64,000 nt of DNA from assembly GCA_047639555.1 (NCBI GenBank), contig JBLIOE010000010.1:33593-97592 (forward strand), read 5' to 3'. The DNA comes from JAJRXC01 sp047639555. GTDB taxonomy: Bacteria; Actinomycetota; Acidimicrobiia; Acidimicrobiales; Aldehydirespiratoraceae. Below, piece by piece: positions 1-8,247 of this stretch. The stretch's first letter is position 1. Every line of letters starts with the position of its first letter. The notes beneath the pieces are model-generated. The model was given only the letters and a program-made list of their open reading frames with translations, did no database searches and was not told where the DNA came from. The translations under genes were made by a program, and so were the position numbers.

Positions 1-562
1 CGGCCGCCTCGATCGCGGAGCATCGAGTGAGTGCCATCACGCCGGCCTTGGCGGCGGCGTAGTGACATTGCTCGTCCTGCGCCCGCCAGCCGACGACGGA
101 GGCGTTGTTGACAATGGCGCCCTCGATACCGGCGTCGATCATGTGGCGCAGCACCGCGCGGGTGCAGCGCATCGTGCCGTCGAGGGTGACCCCGAGCACG
201 GCGCTCCACTGCTGGTCGGTCATGTCAACCAGTCGGACCGACCCGCCGAGACCGGCATTGTTCATCATCACGTCGATGCCGCCCATGCCGTCGACCGCAG
301 CGGCCACGAGCGCCTGCACGTCGTCTTCCTCAGTGACATTGCAGATCTGGGTGAGGGGACGCGAGCCCGTCTCCTCGGCCAAACGATCGGCAGTCTCAGA
401 GAGGCGGCGCTCGTGGATGTCGGAGATCAGGACCGACGCACCTTCGAGCAACGCTCGTTTGGCGACGGCCGAGCCGATCCCGGTGCCCGCGGCTGCGGTA
501 ACCACAACCCGCTTCCCCGCCAGGAGATTGCGCCCTTCGGGTTCTTCCGGAATCGACGGCAT
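1..562 (-). CDS. SDR-family NAD(P)-dependent oxidoreductase (3' end cut by window edge)
   Basis: The 187 visible residues carry the short-chain dehydrogenase Rossmann fold. The cofactor loop TAAAGTGIG is at residues 22-30, NNAG at 101-104, catalytic Ser155 and the YxxxK pair Tyr168/Lys172. The C-terminal substrate region lies beyond base 1. The ATG at 562 is 3 nt downstream of the stop of the SDR gene at 565-1533, so the two are probably one transcript. Clustered SDRs in this kind of genome usually act on lipid or steroid CoA intermediates, but the substrate cannot be read from the sequence. Confidence 0.88.
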   Translation of the reverse strand, partial: MPSIPEEPEGRNLLAGKRVVVTAAAGTGIGSAVAKRALLEGASVLISDIHERRLSETADRLAEETGSRPLTQICNVTEEDDVQALVAAAVDGMGGIDVMMNNAGLGGSVRLVDMTDQQWSAVLGVTLDGTMRCTRAVLRHMIDAGIEGAIVNNASVVGWRAQDEQCHYAAAKAGVMALTRCSAIEAA

Positions 563-564
563 CG

Positions 565-1533
565 TCAGGCCTTCTTCTCTTGATTGGGCTTCTCTTGATT
601 GGGCTTCTCTTGATTGGGCTTCTCTTGGGCGGCCATATCGGCCATGCGGCGCTCAAGGTCTTCGATAAAGGGGTTGGGCTCTTGGCCGACGGTGGCGGGC
701 AGCATGTTGGCAATCTCTGCGGGCGTCCATTGGTCGCCGCCTGCCCACATGGTGCGCAACTCTCGGGGCTGGTTCCAGACAGAGATCCGCCGGCCGATCA
801 CGGTGTACACCTGGGCGTTGACCTCGCGGCCGGCATCGCTCAGGAGATAGATGGCCATCGGGGCAATGTCGCCCGGCTCGCCGGTCTCGATCTCGAACGG
901 CACGTTCTCGCTCATGCGGGTCTTGGCGACCGGAGCGATGCAGTTGGCGTTGATCGACGGGCCCCCGCGGAGCTTGATACTCGCCGCGGTCATGGCGGCG
1001 GAGCGGGTGAGGCTGACGATGCCACCCTTGGCCGCGCTGTAGTTCGGCTGGGCGGTGGACGCGGTGAACGCTCCTGAGGTGAAACCAACGAGCGAGCCGC
1101 CGGTCTCCTGCTTGCGCATCCGGGCGAAGGCGGCGCGATAGACGTTGAAGTGGCCCTTGAGGTGAACGGCGACGACATGGTCCCATTCGTCTTCGCTCAT
1201 GTTGAAGAGCATGCGCTCGCGCAACACGCCAGCGGGGCAGACCACACCGTCGATCGAGCCCCAGTTGTCGACCGCAGCGGCCACAACGGCTTCGCCGACG
1301 TCGAACTTCGAGATATCACCAGCCACAGCGACGGCCTTGCCGCCGGCCGCTTTGATCTCGGCGACGGCAGCATCCGCCACATCGCTCGACGGGTCGCTGC
1401 CGTCCATGCTCACGCCATAGTCGGCAACAACGATGTTGGCGCCTTCGGCTGCTGCGGCGAGGGCGATGGCCTTGCCGATTCCGGCGCCGCCGCCAGTGAT
1501 TGCGATGTTCTTGCCTTCGAGAAATCCGGCCAC
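565..1533 (-). CDS. SDR-family oxidoreductase with repetitive C-terminal tail
   Basis: A 322-residue short-chain dehydrogenase. The NAD(P) loop TGGGAGIG is at residues 13-20, Ser153, and catalytic Tyr165/Lys169. The usual NNAG motif is CPAG (99-102). About 60 residues follow the core, as in the dehydrogenase domain of multifunctional beta-oxidation-type enzymes. The last 20 residues are three copies of QEKPN ending QEKKA, encoded by a 15-bp tandem repeat; this tail is charged and probably disordered. The gene ends 2 nt before the next SDR start. Substrate is unknown; a 3-hydroxyacyl-CoA or steroid alcohol is the usual guess for this subgroup. Confidence 0.85.
   Translation of the reverse strand: MAGFLEGKNIAITGGGAGIGKAIALAAAAEGANIVVADYGVSMDGSDPSSDVADAAVAEIKAAGGKAVAVAGDISKFDVGEAVVAAAVDNWGSIDGVVCPAGVLRERMLFNMSEDEWDHVVAVHLKGHFNVYRAAFARMRKQETGGSLVGFTSGAFTASTAQPNYSAAKGGIVSLTRSAAMTAASIKLRGGPSINANCIAPVAKTRMSENVPFEIETGEPGDIAPMAIYLLSDAGREVNAQVYTVIGRRISVWNQPRELRTMWAGGDQWTPAEIANMLPATVGQEPNPFIEDLERRMADMAAQEKPNQEKPNQEKPNQEKKA
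575..629. repeat. 15-bp tandem repeat inside an SDR gene end
   Basis: The unit ttctcttgattgggc starts at 575, 590 and 605 in perfect copies, with a partial copy from 620. On the minus strand it encodes QEKPN, so copy-number change would lengthen or shorten the C-terminal tail without a frameshift. Confidence 0.95.
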
Positions 1534-1633
1534 AGCCGTGCGCTCCAGTATGTAGAGGTCCCGGGCAACACCCGGACTGAGATGAAGCCAAGACCCTACC
1601 GATCGCGACCACTAGACGGAAAAGTCAGCCATC

Positions 1634-1694
1634 CCCTTGATCTATGAAGCCTGAGTCGCGCTATGCGCGACTCAGGCTTCATAGATTGAGGGGC
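1634..1694. terminator. Long perfect hairpin in divergent intergenic region
   Basis: Arms 1641-1662 and 1666-1687 are a perfect 22-bp inverted repeat around a 3-nt loop (tat). The stem extends to 1634/1694 with two G-U pairs. There is no U-tract. It lies between two genes that diverge (SDR start 1533, GGDEF-EAL start 1821), an odd place for a terminator. The right arm shares 17 nt with the hairpin at 50721-50757, so the sequence is also a dispersed repeat. Confidence 0.85.
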
Positions 1695-1707
1695 GGGTGG
1701 AAGCAGT

Positions 1708-1740
1708 CACCGCGCGTGACCGGTTTTCTCACCGCGCGTC
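1708..1740. promoter_or_regulatory. Direct repeat upstream of GGDEF-EAL gene
   Basis: The 11-mer tcaccgcgcgt occurs at 1708-1718 and again at 1730-1740. The start-to-start distance is 22 bp, about two helical turns. It sits 80-110 bp before the GTG start of the c-di-GMP gene. This is the layout expected of an operator for a dimeric regulator, but the regulator is not known. Confidence 0.4.
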
Positions 1741-1820
1741 ACGAGTATCCGCGTCCAGCGCGACTGTTCGCTCTAACTTGTCGGCGGGCTGGAGTACCCA
1801 CCGACGCAGGAGAAACAGGC

Positions 1821-3992
1821 GTGAACCACGAGCGCGAGAACGCGACCGTGACCGGCGACCGATCCCGCGCCGACGTGCTCGCGCGTCTGGCTCGGCTGAC
1901 CGATCCCGATATCGACGATCTCACCAGAACCCTCGACGCCCGTGTGGCGCTCGACCAACTCGGCGGCCCCGCACTGCTCGTCGATCTCGACGGCACGGTG
2001 CTCGATGCCAACGAACAACTTGTGGGTTTAGGAATCGAACGCAACCACGTCCGCGGCCGCGCCCTCTGGGCTGCACCCGTATGGGAAACCGGCGATGCCT
2101 CCGCGACCCTGGCACCACTCGTCGCGGCGGGCGCCGAGGACCGAGCGGGCCAGCGCACGATCGACATCGCCGGCACCACCCCCCGACCCGGGCGCGTCTC
2201 ACTCACCCCCGTGCACGACGACAACCGATCGGTGGTCGTCTTGCTCGTCGAGCTCCGTGCTCTCGCCGATAGCCGCGAAACCGACGCCCTCATCGAGGCC
2301 ACCACTCAGGCCCTCGCCGCCGCGGAAGACATCTTCCGGGCCGTCGCCGAACACACGTCCGACCTGGTGTGCCTTCACGATCCATCGGGCACATTCACCT
2401 ATGTGTCGCCCAGCTGCCGCCGTCTCCTCGATCTCGACCCCGCCTCGCTCACCGGCACCCACCCCGTCGATATCGCCCACGCCGGCACCCGCGATGCCCT
2501 CGTACAGGCCATCCACGACGCCGGCCGCCGCGGCTCCGAGCCCACCCGCTTTCGCCACCGCCTCCGTCATCGCAATGGCGGCTTCCGCTGGTTCGAAACG
2601 GCGATCACGCCGATCCTCGCGCCCGACGGCACCGTCCGGCAGCTGCAGAGCTCCAGCCGTGACATCACCGAACAGCGAGAGACCGAACAGAGCCTGATCA
2701 AGCAGGCGTTCCACGACGAGCTCACCGGGCTACCCAACAAGGCCCTACTCATCGATCGTATGAGCCATGCCCTCGCCGTCAGCGAGCGCTCTAATCAGCC
2801 GATCGGCGTGCTGTTCATCGACCTCGATGGCTTCAAGACCATCAACGACACTCTCGGCCATCAGGTCGGCGACACCGCGCTGAGCAAGGTCGCCGAGCGC
2901 CTCACCGCAATCGTGCGCCCCGGCGACACGTTGGCCCGCATCGGCGGCGACGAGTTTGTGATGTTGTGTGCCGGCACCGACGGCGCCCGCGGTGCCACCG
3001 CCGTCGCCCGTCGGATCCTCGATGCCTTTGCCCAGCCCTTCGTGCTCGAAGGCCGAGAGATCAGCATTAGCGCCTCGATCGGTATCGCTACCTCGATGGG
3101 TTCTGAAGATCCCAGTCGCATCATCGACAATGCCGACACTGCGATGTACGAGGCCAAACACGAAGGCCGCGGCCGGTTCGCGATCCACGACGAGCTCGAC
3201 CAGTCGCTCGCCCTCGAGCGCATCGACACCGAGGAAGCCCTCCGTCGAGCAGTCGACAACGACGAGCTCCGCCTCCACTACCAGCCCGAGCTGGATCTGG
3301 AGTCGGGCAGCATCGTCGGCTTCGAAGCACTCGTTCGCTGGCAGCGGCCCGACGGCCGCCTCATTCCGCCCGGCGACTTCATTCCACTAGCCGAAGAGAC
3401 CGGGATCATCGTCGAGATCGGCCGATGGGTCATCGCCGAGGCATGCCGACAAGCCGCGAAGTGGCGGGTCTACCGCACACCCGAACAGGAGCCCGTCCGA
3501 ATCTGGGTCAACCTCTCGGCCCGTCAGCTGGGGGACCCCGACCTCGTGCCCTACGTCGAGCGCACCGTCGCGGCGGCCGGCATCACCACCGACGAGATCT
3601 GTCTCGAAATCACCGAGTCCGCGCTGATGGACGATGAGCAGGCGGCCACCGAACAACTCGACGAGCTTCGCCGCCTCGGCATCAGCCTTGGTATCGACGA
3701 CTTCGGCACCGGCTACTCCCAGTTCGCGTATCTGCAGCGACTGCCGCTCGACGTTCTGAAGATCGACCGCTCGTTCGTATCCGGCCTCGCGTCCGACCAC
3801 GCCTCAGCGACGATTGTCGCCGCGATTATTGATCTCGCCCATGCGCTCGGACTCATCGTGATCGCCGAGGGCGTCGAGACAGAAGAACAGCTCTCGGTGT
3901 TGCGCGAACTCGACTGCGACCAAGCACTCGGCTTCTTGTTCTCCAAACCACTCGAGCCTGCGGCGTTCGACCACGCGCTCAGCTGCGGGTGA
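1821..3992 (+). CDS. PAS-GGDEF-EAL cyclic di-GMP turnover protein
   Basis: A 723-residue cytoplasmic protein. It has a first PAS-like segment (about 45-155), a second PAS/PAC domain (about 175-285), a GGDEF domain with intact GGDEF at 375-379 and an RxxD inhibitory site (RPGD) five residues before it, then an EAL domain with E502-A-L and the DDFGTGYS loop. By family knowledge it could both make and degrade c-di-GMP, with the PAS domains as sensors. No membrane segment is visible. The GTG at 1821 was chosen because an AGGAG lies about 10 nt upstream; an in-frame ATG at 1644 falls inside the hairpin and gives a low-complexity extension. Confidence 0.92.
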   Translation: MNHERENATVTGDRSRADVLARLARLTDPDIDDLTRTLDARVALDQLGGPALLVDLDGTVLDANEQLVGLGIERNHVRGRALWAAPVWETGDASATLAPLVAAGAEDRAGQRTIDIAGTTPRPGRVSLTPVHDDNRSVVVLLVELRALADSRETDALIEATTQALAAAEDIFRAVAEHTSDLVCLHDPSGTFTYVSPSCRRLLDLDPASLTGTHPVDIAHAGTRDALVQAIHDAGRRGSEPTRFRHRLRHRNGGFRWFETAITPILAPDGTVRQLQSSSRDITEQRETEQSLIKQAFHDELTGLPNKALLIDRMSHALAVSERSNQPIGVLFIDLDGFKTINDTLGHQVGDTALSKVAERLTAIVRPGDTLARIGGDEFVMLCAGTDGARGATAVARRILDAFAQPFVLEGREISISASIGIATSMGSEDPSRIIDNADTAMYEAKHEGRGRFAIHDELDQSLALERIDTEEALRRAVDNDELRLHYQPELDLESGSIVGFEALVRWQRPDGRLIPPGDFIPLAEETGIIVEIGRWVIAEACRQAAKWRVYRTPEQEPVRIWVNLSARQLGDPDLVPYVERTVAAAGITTDEICLEITESALMDDEQAATEQLDELRRLGISLGIDDFGTGYSQFAYLQRLPLDVLKIDRSFVSGLASDHASATIVAAIIDLAHALGLIVIAEGVETEEQLSVLRELDCDQALGFLFSKPLEPAAFDHALSCG

Positions 3993-4003
3993 CTACCGGG
4001 GCG

Positions 4004-4609
4004 TTAAGCCCCGACGCGAGCACCGACCAACATCTGCACGGCGTGGCGAAGTTCACTTGCGACGCTGCCCTCGGGCGCGAGCCCGCCCACCCAGCGGCTG
4101 ATCGCCGAGAGCCACACATGGCCGATCACCCGGGCGACACCAGCGGCATCGATTCCCGGTTCGTCGCCGATCGCGGCGACGATGAGCCGACGGACCGCTG
4201 AGTCCACCTGCAGCTTGTATTCGGCGGCTGCCGCATCGGGGGTGCTCATCGCGGTGATGAGCGCTTCCATCAGAACCGGGGCACCGTCGGAGGCGCCGGC
4301 GGCCCGGTCGAGCACCGAGGTCAACCGCTCGGCGGGGCTGTCGCCGTGGGCGGGATCGTCTTCCACGGCCAGACTCACCATATGGACCCACCCGGCGAGT
4401 CCGGCCAACAGCAGATCGTCCTTGCCCTTGAAGTAGCGATAGATCGTGCCCATCGAGACATCGGCTCGTTCGGCGACCGCCCGCATCTGCACCGCGTCGT
4501 AGCCGCCTTCGTGGGCGAGGTACATCGCAGCCTCGACGACACGGGTGCGTCGGGCCGCTTTACCTTCCGCACCTCGTTCGGGGCGCTCGACGTCGGGGCT
4601 CATTGCCAT
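4004..4609 (-). CDS. TetR-family repressor, KstR-like
   Basis: A 201-residue regulator. The N-terminal helix-turn-helix (about 20-65) contains GGYDAVQMRAVAERADVS and TIYRYFKGKD, close in wording to KstR, the repressor of cholesterol catabolism in mycobacteria. The C-terminal ligand domain follows. It is convergent with the GGDEF-EAL gene (11-bp gap) and divergent from the Crp/Fnr gene. A KstR-type operator candidate exists far away at 49523-49536. Specificity for steroid-CoA esters is inference from the HTH resemblance only. A second in-frame ATG at 4603 is also possible as start. Confidence 0.85.
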   Translation of the reverse strand: MAMSPDVERPERGAEGKAARRTRVVEAAMYLAHEGGYDAVQMRAVAERADVSMGTIYRYFKGKDDLLLAGLAGWVHMVSLAVEDDPAHGDSPAERLTSVLDRAAGASDGAPVLMEALITAMSTPDAAAAEYKLQVDSAVRRLIVAAIGDEPGIDAAGVARVIGHVWLSAISRWVGGLAPEGSVASELRHAVQMLVGARVGA

Positions 4610-4683
4610 GGGCGGGCATTGTTACCGGCTTCGCGCCGAGAGATGAAATCCGTGCGGGCCGCCGGGCAAGTACGCTCTACAAA

Positions 4684-5331
4684 ATGTCAGGCGGCTTTCT
4701 CGAGGTCTTGGGTCCAGCGGCGCCCGCGTGGCGCCAGAAGATGGTTCGTCGACGTTACGGAAAAGACGAACCGATCTTCCATGAGGGAGAAGCCGGCGAC
4801 ACCTTCCATGTGATCGACAAGGGTCGAGTGCTGATCGAGGTCTCGACCGCTCGCGGCGACGTCGCCGCCCTCGGCGTGCGGGGCCCGGGCGAAGTTCTCG
4901 GCGAGCTCGCCATTGTCGGCGCAGGCCGTCGTACGGCCAAGGTCACTGCCCTTGAGCCCACAGAAACGCTCGCTCTCACACGGGCCACTCTCGACGAGAT
5001 GCGGCGCGCCGACCCGAACGTCGACCAACGCCTCTTGCAAATCCTGGCCGCCCGTCTCCAGGAGACCATGGATCAGCTCATGGAGGTGCTCTTCATCTCC
5101 GTAGAGACCCGGGTGCTCCGAGTGCTCCTCCGTCTGGCCGAGGCATTCGACTCAAATACCACGCCAATAATTGTTCGGGTCCGACAAGAAGACATCGCCG
5201 CTATGGCCGGCACTCGTCGCCAGACAGCAAACCGCCCCCTCAAAGCCGCGGAGGCCAAGGGGGCGATCAAGATCGGGCGAGGGCGGATCGAAATAGTCGA
5301 CCTCGCCCTCCTCCAAAGTCTGGCGGAGTAG
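4684..5331 (+). CDS. Crp/Fnr-family transcription regulator
   Basis: A 215-residue protein with an N-terminal cyclic-nucleotide-binding beta-roll (about 15-115, including the G-E-L-A turn of the phosphate cassette) and a C-terminal winged helix with the recognition motif TRRQTANRPLKAAEAKG (about 175-190). No Fnr-type Cys cluster is present, so an iron-sulfur sensor is unlikely. No Shine-Dalgarno is visible before the ATG at 4684, so it may be leaderless. It converges with the flotillin gene with a 7-bp gap. Confidence 0.88.
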   Translation: MSGGFLEVLGPAAPAWRQKMVRRRYGKDEPIFHEGEAGDTFHVIDKGRVLIEVSTARGDVAALGVRGPGEVLGELAIVGAGRRTAKVTALEPTETLALTRATLDEMRRADPNVDQRLLQILAARLQETMDQLMEVLFISVETRVLRVLLRLAEAFDSNTTPIIVRVRQEDIAAMAGTRRQTANRPLKAAEAKGAIKIGRGRIEIVDLALLQSLAE

Positions 5332-5338
5332 CTCAGCG

Positions 5339-6670
5339 CTACTCGGCGTCGCCCCCCGGCGGGGCTGGCGGAGGCGGCAGCTCGGACGACGACCTGTCAG
5401 TCGCATCGGTAGCCGCAACGTCGGATCGCATTGCCCCGAGGATGTCGACTCCGGTGGCTGCGCTGATCTGCTCACTCAAGCTCACGACTGCGCCAGGTAG
5501 CTGGGCAACCAGCCCGGGGATCCCACCGGCGCCGTGACCGCCGCCATTGTCAACAACGGCAATGCGATCGATATCGATGTTGCTCACCGTGGACGTGATC
5601 TTGTCGACGAGCTCCGGGAGCATGTTGAGTACGAAGATGCGCTGACCGTCGGCGCCTGCCGCCTTGTACTGATCGGTGAGGAGCCGGAACACTTCAACCT
5701 GGGCCTTACCATCCTCGACGATCTTGGCAGCATCAGCCTGCGCTTCGAGCTGCTTTGCTTCGAGGTTCGCTTTGGCCGGAGTGACGACATTGGCTTCGAG
5801 ACGCCGACGCTCCAACTCGATGCGCTGTTGCTCGAGTTCTTGCTCGGCAACGGCGCGAGCAATGTCGCCGGCCACGGCCGCTTCCTCTTCCTTCGCCCGG
5901 GCGATGGCATCGAGCTCGGCCGTTCGCACTCGGAGCATGTTGCGCTCCTCGACGATGGCTTTGTCGGCTTGCACGCTGGCAATCTGGGCGAGCTCGCGAG
6001 CCTTCGCTTCTGCCCGCTCGGACTCCGACTGACGGCTCGCCTCGGCGACACGCGCTTCCTTGATGACTTCAGCAGTCAGGCGGCGACCGACCGACTCAAG
6101 GTAGAGGTTGTCGTCGGTGACGTTCTGGATCTTCATGACGTCGAGGTCGAGACCGAGGGTCTTGATGTCGTCGTCGGCCTCGTCGATGAGTTGCTGCGAG
6201 AACTTCAGCCGATCCTCGTTGACCTCTTCGGGTGACAACGTGGCGAGTACGCCACGAAGGTTGGCCTCGAGCGTCTCCTTCGCGATTTGTCCGATCGTGG
6301 CGTTCGGGACGTTCAAGAACCGTTCTGCGGCGTTCTCTAACACACCTTCCTTGCTGGAGATCTTCACGTTGGCGATGCCCTGAACATTCAGCGGAATGGT
6401 GCCTTTTGAGTACGCGTTAGTGACCGAGACCTCGAGCGGGATCGTGTTGAGATCCATCCACGCGACGGTTTCAAAGATCGGCGTCTTGTAGGCCCGGCCG
6501 CCCTTGATGATCCGGTAGCCGACGGTTCGCCCATCGGACAACACCCGCTTGCGGCCCGTAATAATGGCCACCCGGTTGGGCGGGCAGATCACGAGGACCG
6601 AGTTCACGATCGCCAGCATTGCTAGCAACACAAATACGACAACGAGTCCCGCGCCGATGAAGAATTCCAT
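5339..6670 (-). CDS. Flotillin-like SPFH-domain membrane protein
   Basis: A 443-residue protein. It has one N-terminal membrane segment (about 6-28), an SPFH/Band 7 domain (about 30-200), a long Glu/Ala-rich coiled coil (about 205-330) typical of flotillins, and a Pro-rich acidic tail. Flotillins form oligomeric scaffolds in ordered membrane microdomains. AAGGA lies 8 nt before the ATG. The NfeD-like gene is 100 bp upstream on the same strand; SPFH and NfeD genes are a well-known conserved pair, which supports both calls. Confidence 0.92.
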   Translation of the reverse strand: MEFFIGAGLVVVFVLLAMLAIVNSVLVICPPNRVAIITGRKRVLSDGRTVGYRIIKGGRAYKTPIFETVAWMDLNTIPLEVSVTNAYSKGTIPLNVQGIANVKISSKEGVLENAAERFLNVPNATIGQIAKETLEANLRGVLATLSPEEVNEDRLKFSQQLIDEADDDIKTLGLDLDVMKIQNVTDDNLYLESVGRRLTAEVIKEARVAEASRQSESERAEAKARELAQIASVQADKAIVEERNMLRVRTAELDAIARAKEEEAAVAGDIARAVAEQELEQQRIELERRRLEANVVTPAKANLEAKQLEAQADAAKIVEDGKAQVEVFRLLTDQYKAAGADGQRIFVLNMLPELVDKITSTVSNIDIDRIAVVDNGGGHGAGGIPGLVAQLPGAVVSLSEQISAATGVDILGAMRSDVAATDATDRSSSELPPPPAPPGGDAE

Positions 6671-6770
6671 TTCGCTTATTCCTTCTGCGTCGAGGACGCA
6701 TCAACACGACAACGAACGCCGCCGCGACTTTTCCTTGATTCGAACGAATGTGGAACCGCTGAGCGACCCA

Positions 6771-7304
6771 TCAGCCAAGCTCAAGGCCGGGGTCGAGGGG
6801 GGCGACCAAGGCAACCCCGCCTTCGATCCGCACGATCACCACGGGCTCACCAACTAAAAGCGTGGAGCCGTCGGCCGGAGAAGCGGTGAGTTGCTCGCGG
6901 GCTCCCGCGATGTCGACAATGATTTTGCCGCGGAATTCGTCGCTGATCGGCAACGACACTCGGGCGATACTGCCCTCGAGTTCGGCGTCGGTCACCTCGC
7001 TCGAAGCGCCGGGCGCCTTGACCCACTTGAACAGCCGGTGACTTCCGTAACCGATCACGAGGGCCAACGTGAGAGCGAAGACCAAGGTCACGACGAAGCC
7101 GGTGTTTGTGATATCCCCGATGACACCGATGCCGCCGAACGCGGCCAACGCGCCGGCGAGGGCGGATAGTGGGATGACGGTCATCGAGCCATCGCCGCCA
7201 GCATCGAGGCCGAATCCGTCGCCACCGTCGGAATCACCGACAAAGACCATCCAGAGGAGAAGTGGCGCTCCGACAGCGAGAGAGAAGAGGTAAAGACCGA
7301 TCAT
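6771..7304 (-). CDS. NfeD-like membrane protein (flotillin partner)
   Basis: A 177-residue protein with three hydrophobic segments (about 1-20, 43-65, 68-92) followed by a soluble C-terminal OB-fold-like domain (about 105-177), the NfeD layout without the N-terminal protease domain. It precedes the flotillin gene and probably shares its transcript. The ATG at 7304 is chosen because upstream codons lack hydrophobic or conserved content. The known role is to accompany flotillin in membrane microdomain organisation. Confidence 0.85.
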   Translation of the reverse strand: MIGLYLFSLAVGAPLLLWMVFVGDSDGGDGFGLDAGGDGSMTVIPLSALAGALAAFGGIGVIGDITNTGFVVTLVFALTLALVIGYGSHRLFKWVKAPGASSEVTDAELEGSIARVSLPISDEFRGKIIVDIAGAREQLTASPADGSTLLVGEPVVIVRIEGGVALVAPLDPGLELG

Positions 7305-7382
7305 TTCGTTACTGGAAAGATAGTACGCATCCAGACCGGCGTGTCCGCGACCCACCCAACCAGCGCTCGGTAACGTCGCAGC

Positions 7383-8217
7383 GTGCCGACTGAGCTTCCC
7401 AACATTCACGTTGTCAATCACTTCTCCGCATCGGTGGCCGAGGAGATCGCCGCCCTTCCGGGGATCTCCTTGACCCACTTGGCCGGTGATGCCGATGTAC
7501 CCGCTCGACGCGCTGGCCGACGACCAAGTCCTTACCTGTGCCCGCGGCGCAACCGCCGTCCCCGTTGGGGAGTTCGCGCTCGCATCAATGATGAGTTTCG
7601 CGAAAGCAATGCCGGAGGTTTGGCTCGACGGACCACCGGAGCACGGCTGGTACACCGGCCCGAGACTTTCTGGCCTCTACGGCAAGACGCTCGTGATCGT
7701 CGGGGTCGGTGGCATTGGCTCCAACGTTGCGTCCATCGCGCTCGCTTTCGGAATGCGCGTCATCGGCGTGCGCCGTCGACCACTCCCGTCGCCCATCGAA
7801 GGGATGGAAATCACCACCGACCTTCGGGCGGCCGTCGCCGAGGCTGATCATCTCGTACTCGCCGCGCCGGCCACCGATGACACGGCCCACCTCATCGACG
7901 CCGACGTGCTCGCCGCGGCGAAGCCCGGCCTGCACTTCGTGAATGTCGCCCGAGGATCACTCGTCGACCAGGACGCGCTACGCCGAGCGCTCGACCGCGG
8001 GCAGGTTGCCCGAGCGTCGCTCGACACTGTCACCCCCGAACCGCTCCCCGACGACTCTTGGATGTACTCCCATCCGGGTGTGCGGATCTCGCCGCATGTG
8101 TCGTGGGCCGGGCCCGGGTCGCGCGGCGCAATGGCCGACGCGTTCATCACTAACTACCACCGGTTCCGCGCTGGCGAAACGCTCGAAGGAGTCGTCGACC
8201 AAACACTGGGTTACTGA
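7383..8217 (+). pseudogene. D-2-hydroxyacid dehydrogenase, disrupted by an internal deletion/frameshift
   Basis: A GTG at 7383 opens a plausible N-terminus (VPTELPNIHVVNHFSASVA...) that loses sense near 7485. The rest of the family homology continues in the +1 frame from about 7489 to 8217, beginning YPLDALADDQVLTCARG. About 40 residues of the catalytic domain expected between the halves are missing. The downstream part keeps the NAD motif GVGGIGSNVA, the Arg in NVARGSLVDQ, the Glu in TVTPEPLP and the His in ISPHVSW. A truncated 243-residue protein from the ATG at 7486 could still be made, so complete loss of function is inferred, not proven. Confidence 0.65.
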
Positions 8218-8247
8218 CCCACTCGCCGGGCTGATTACGCTCGCCGC

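Noticed and set aside
1644..1820. ATG at 1644 as start of the GGDEF-EAL protein
   Set aside because: It lies inside the hairpin and gives an Arg-rich, non-conserved extension. GTG 1821 has an RBS.
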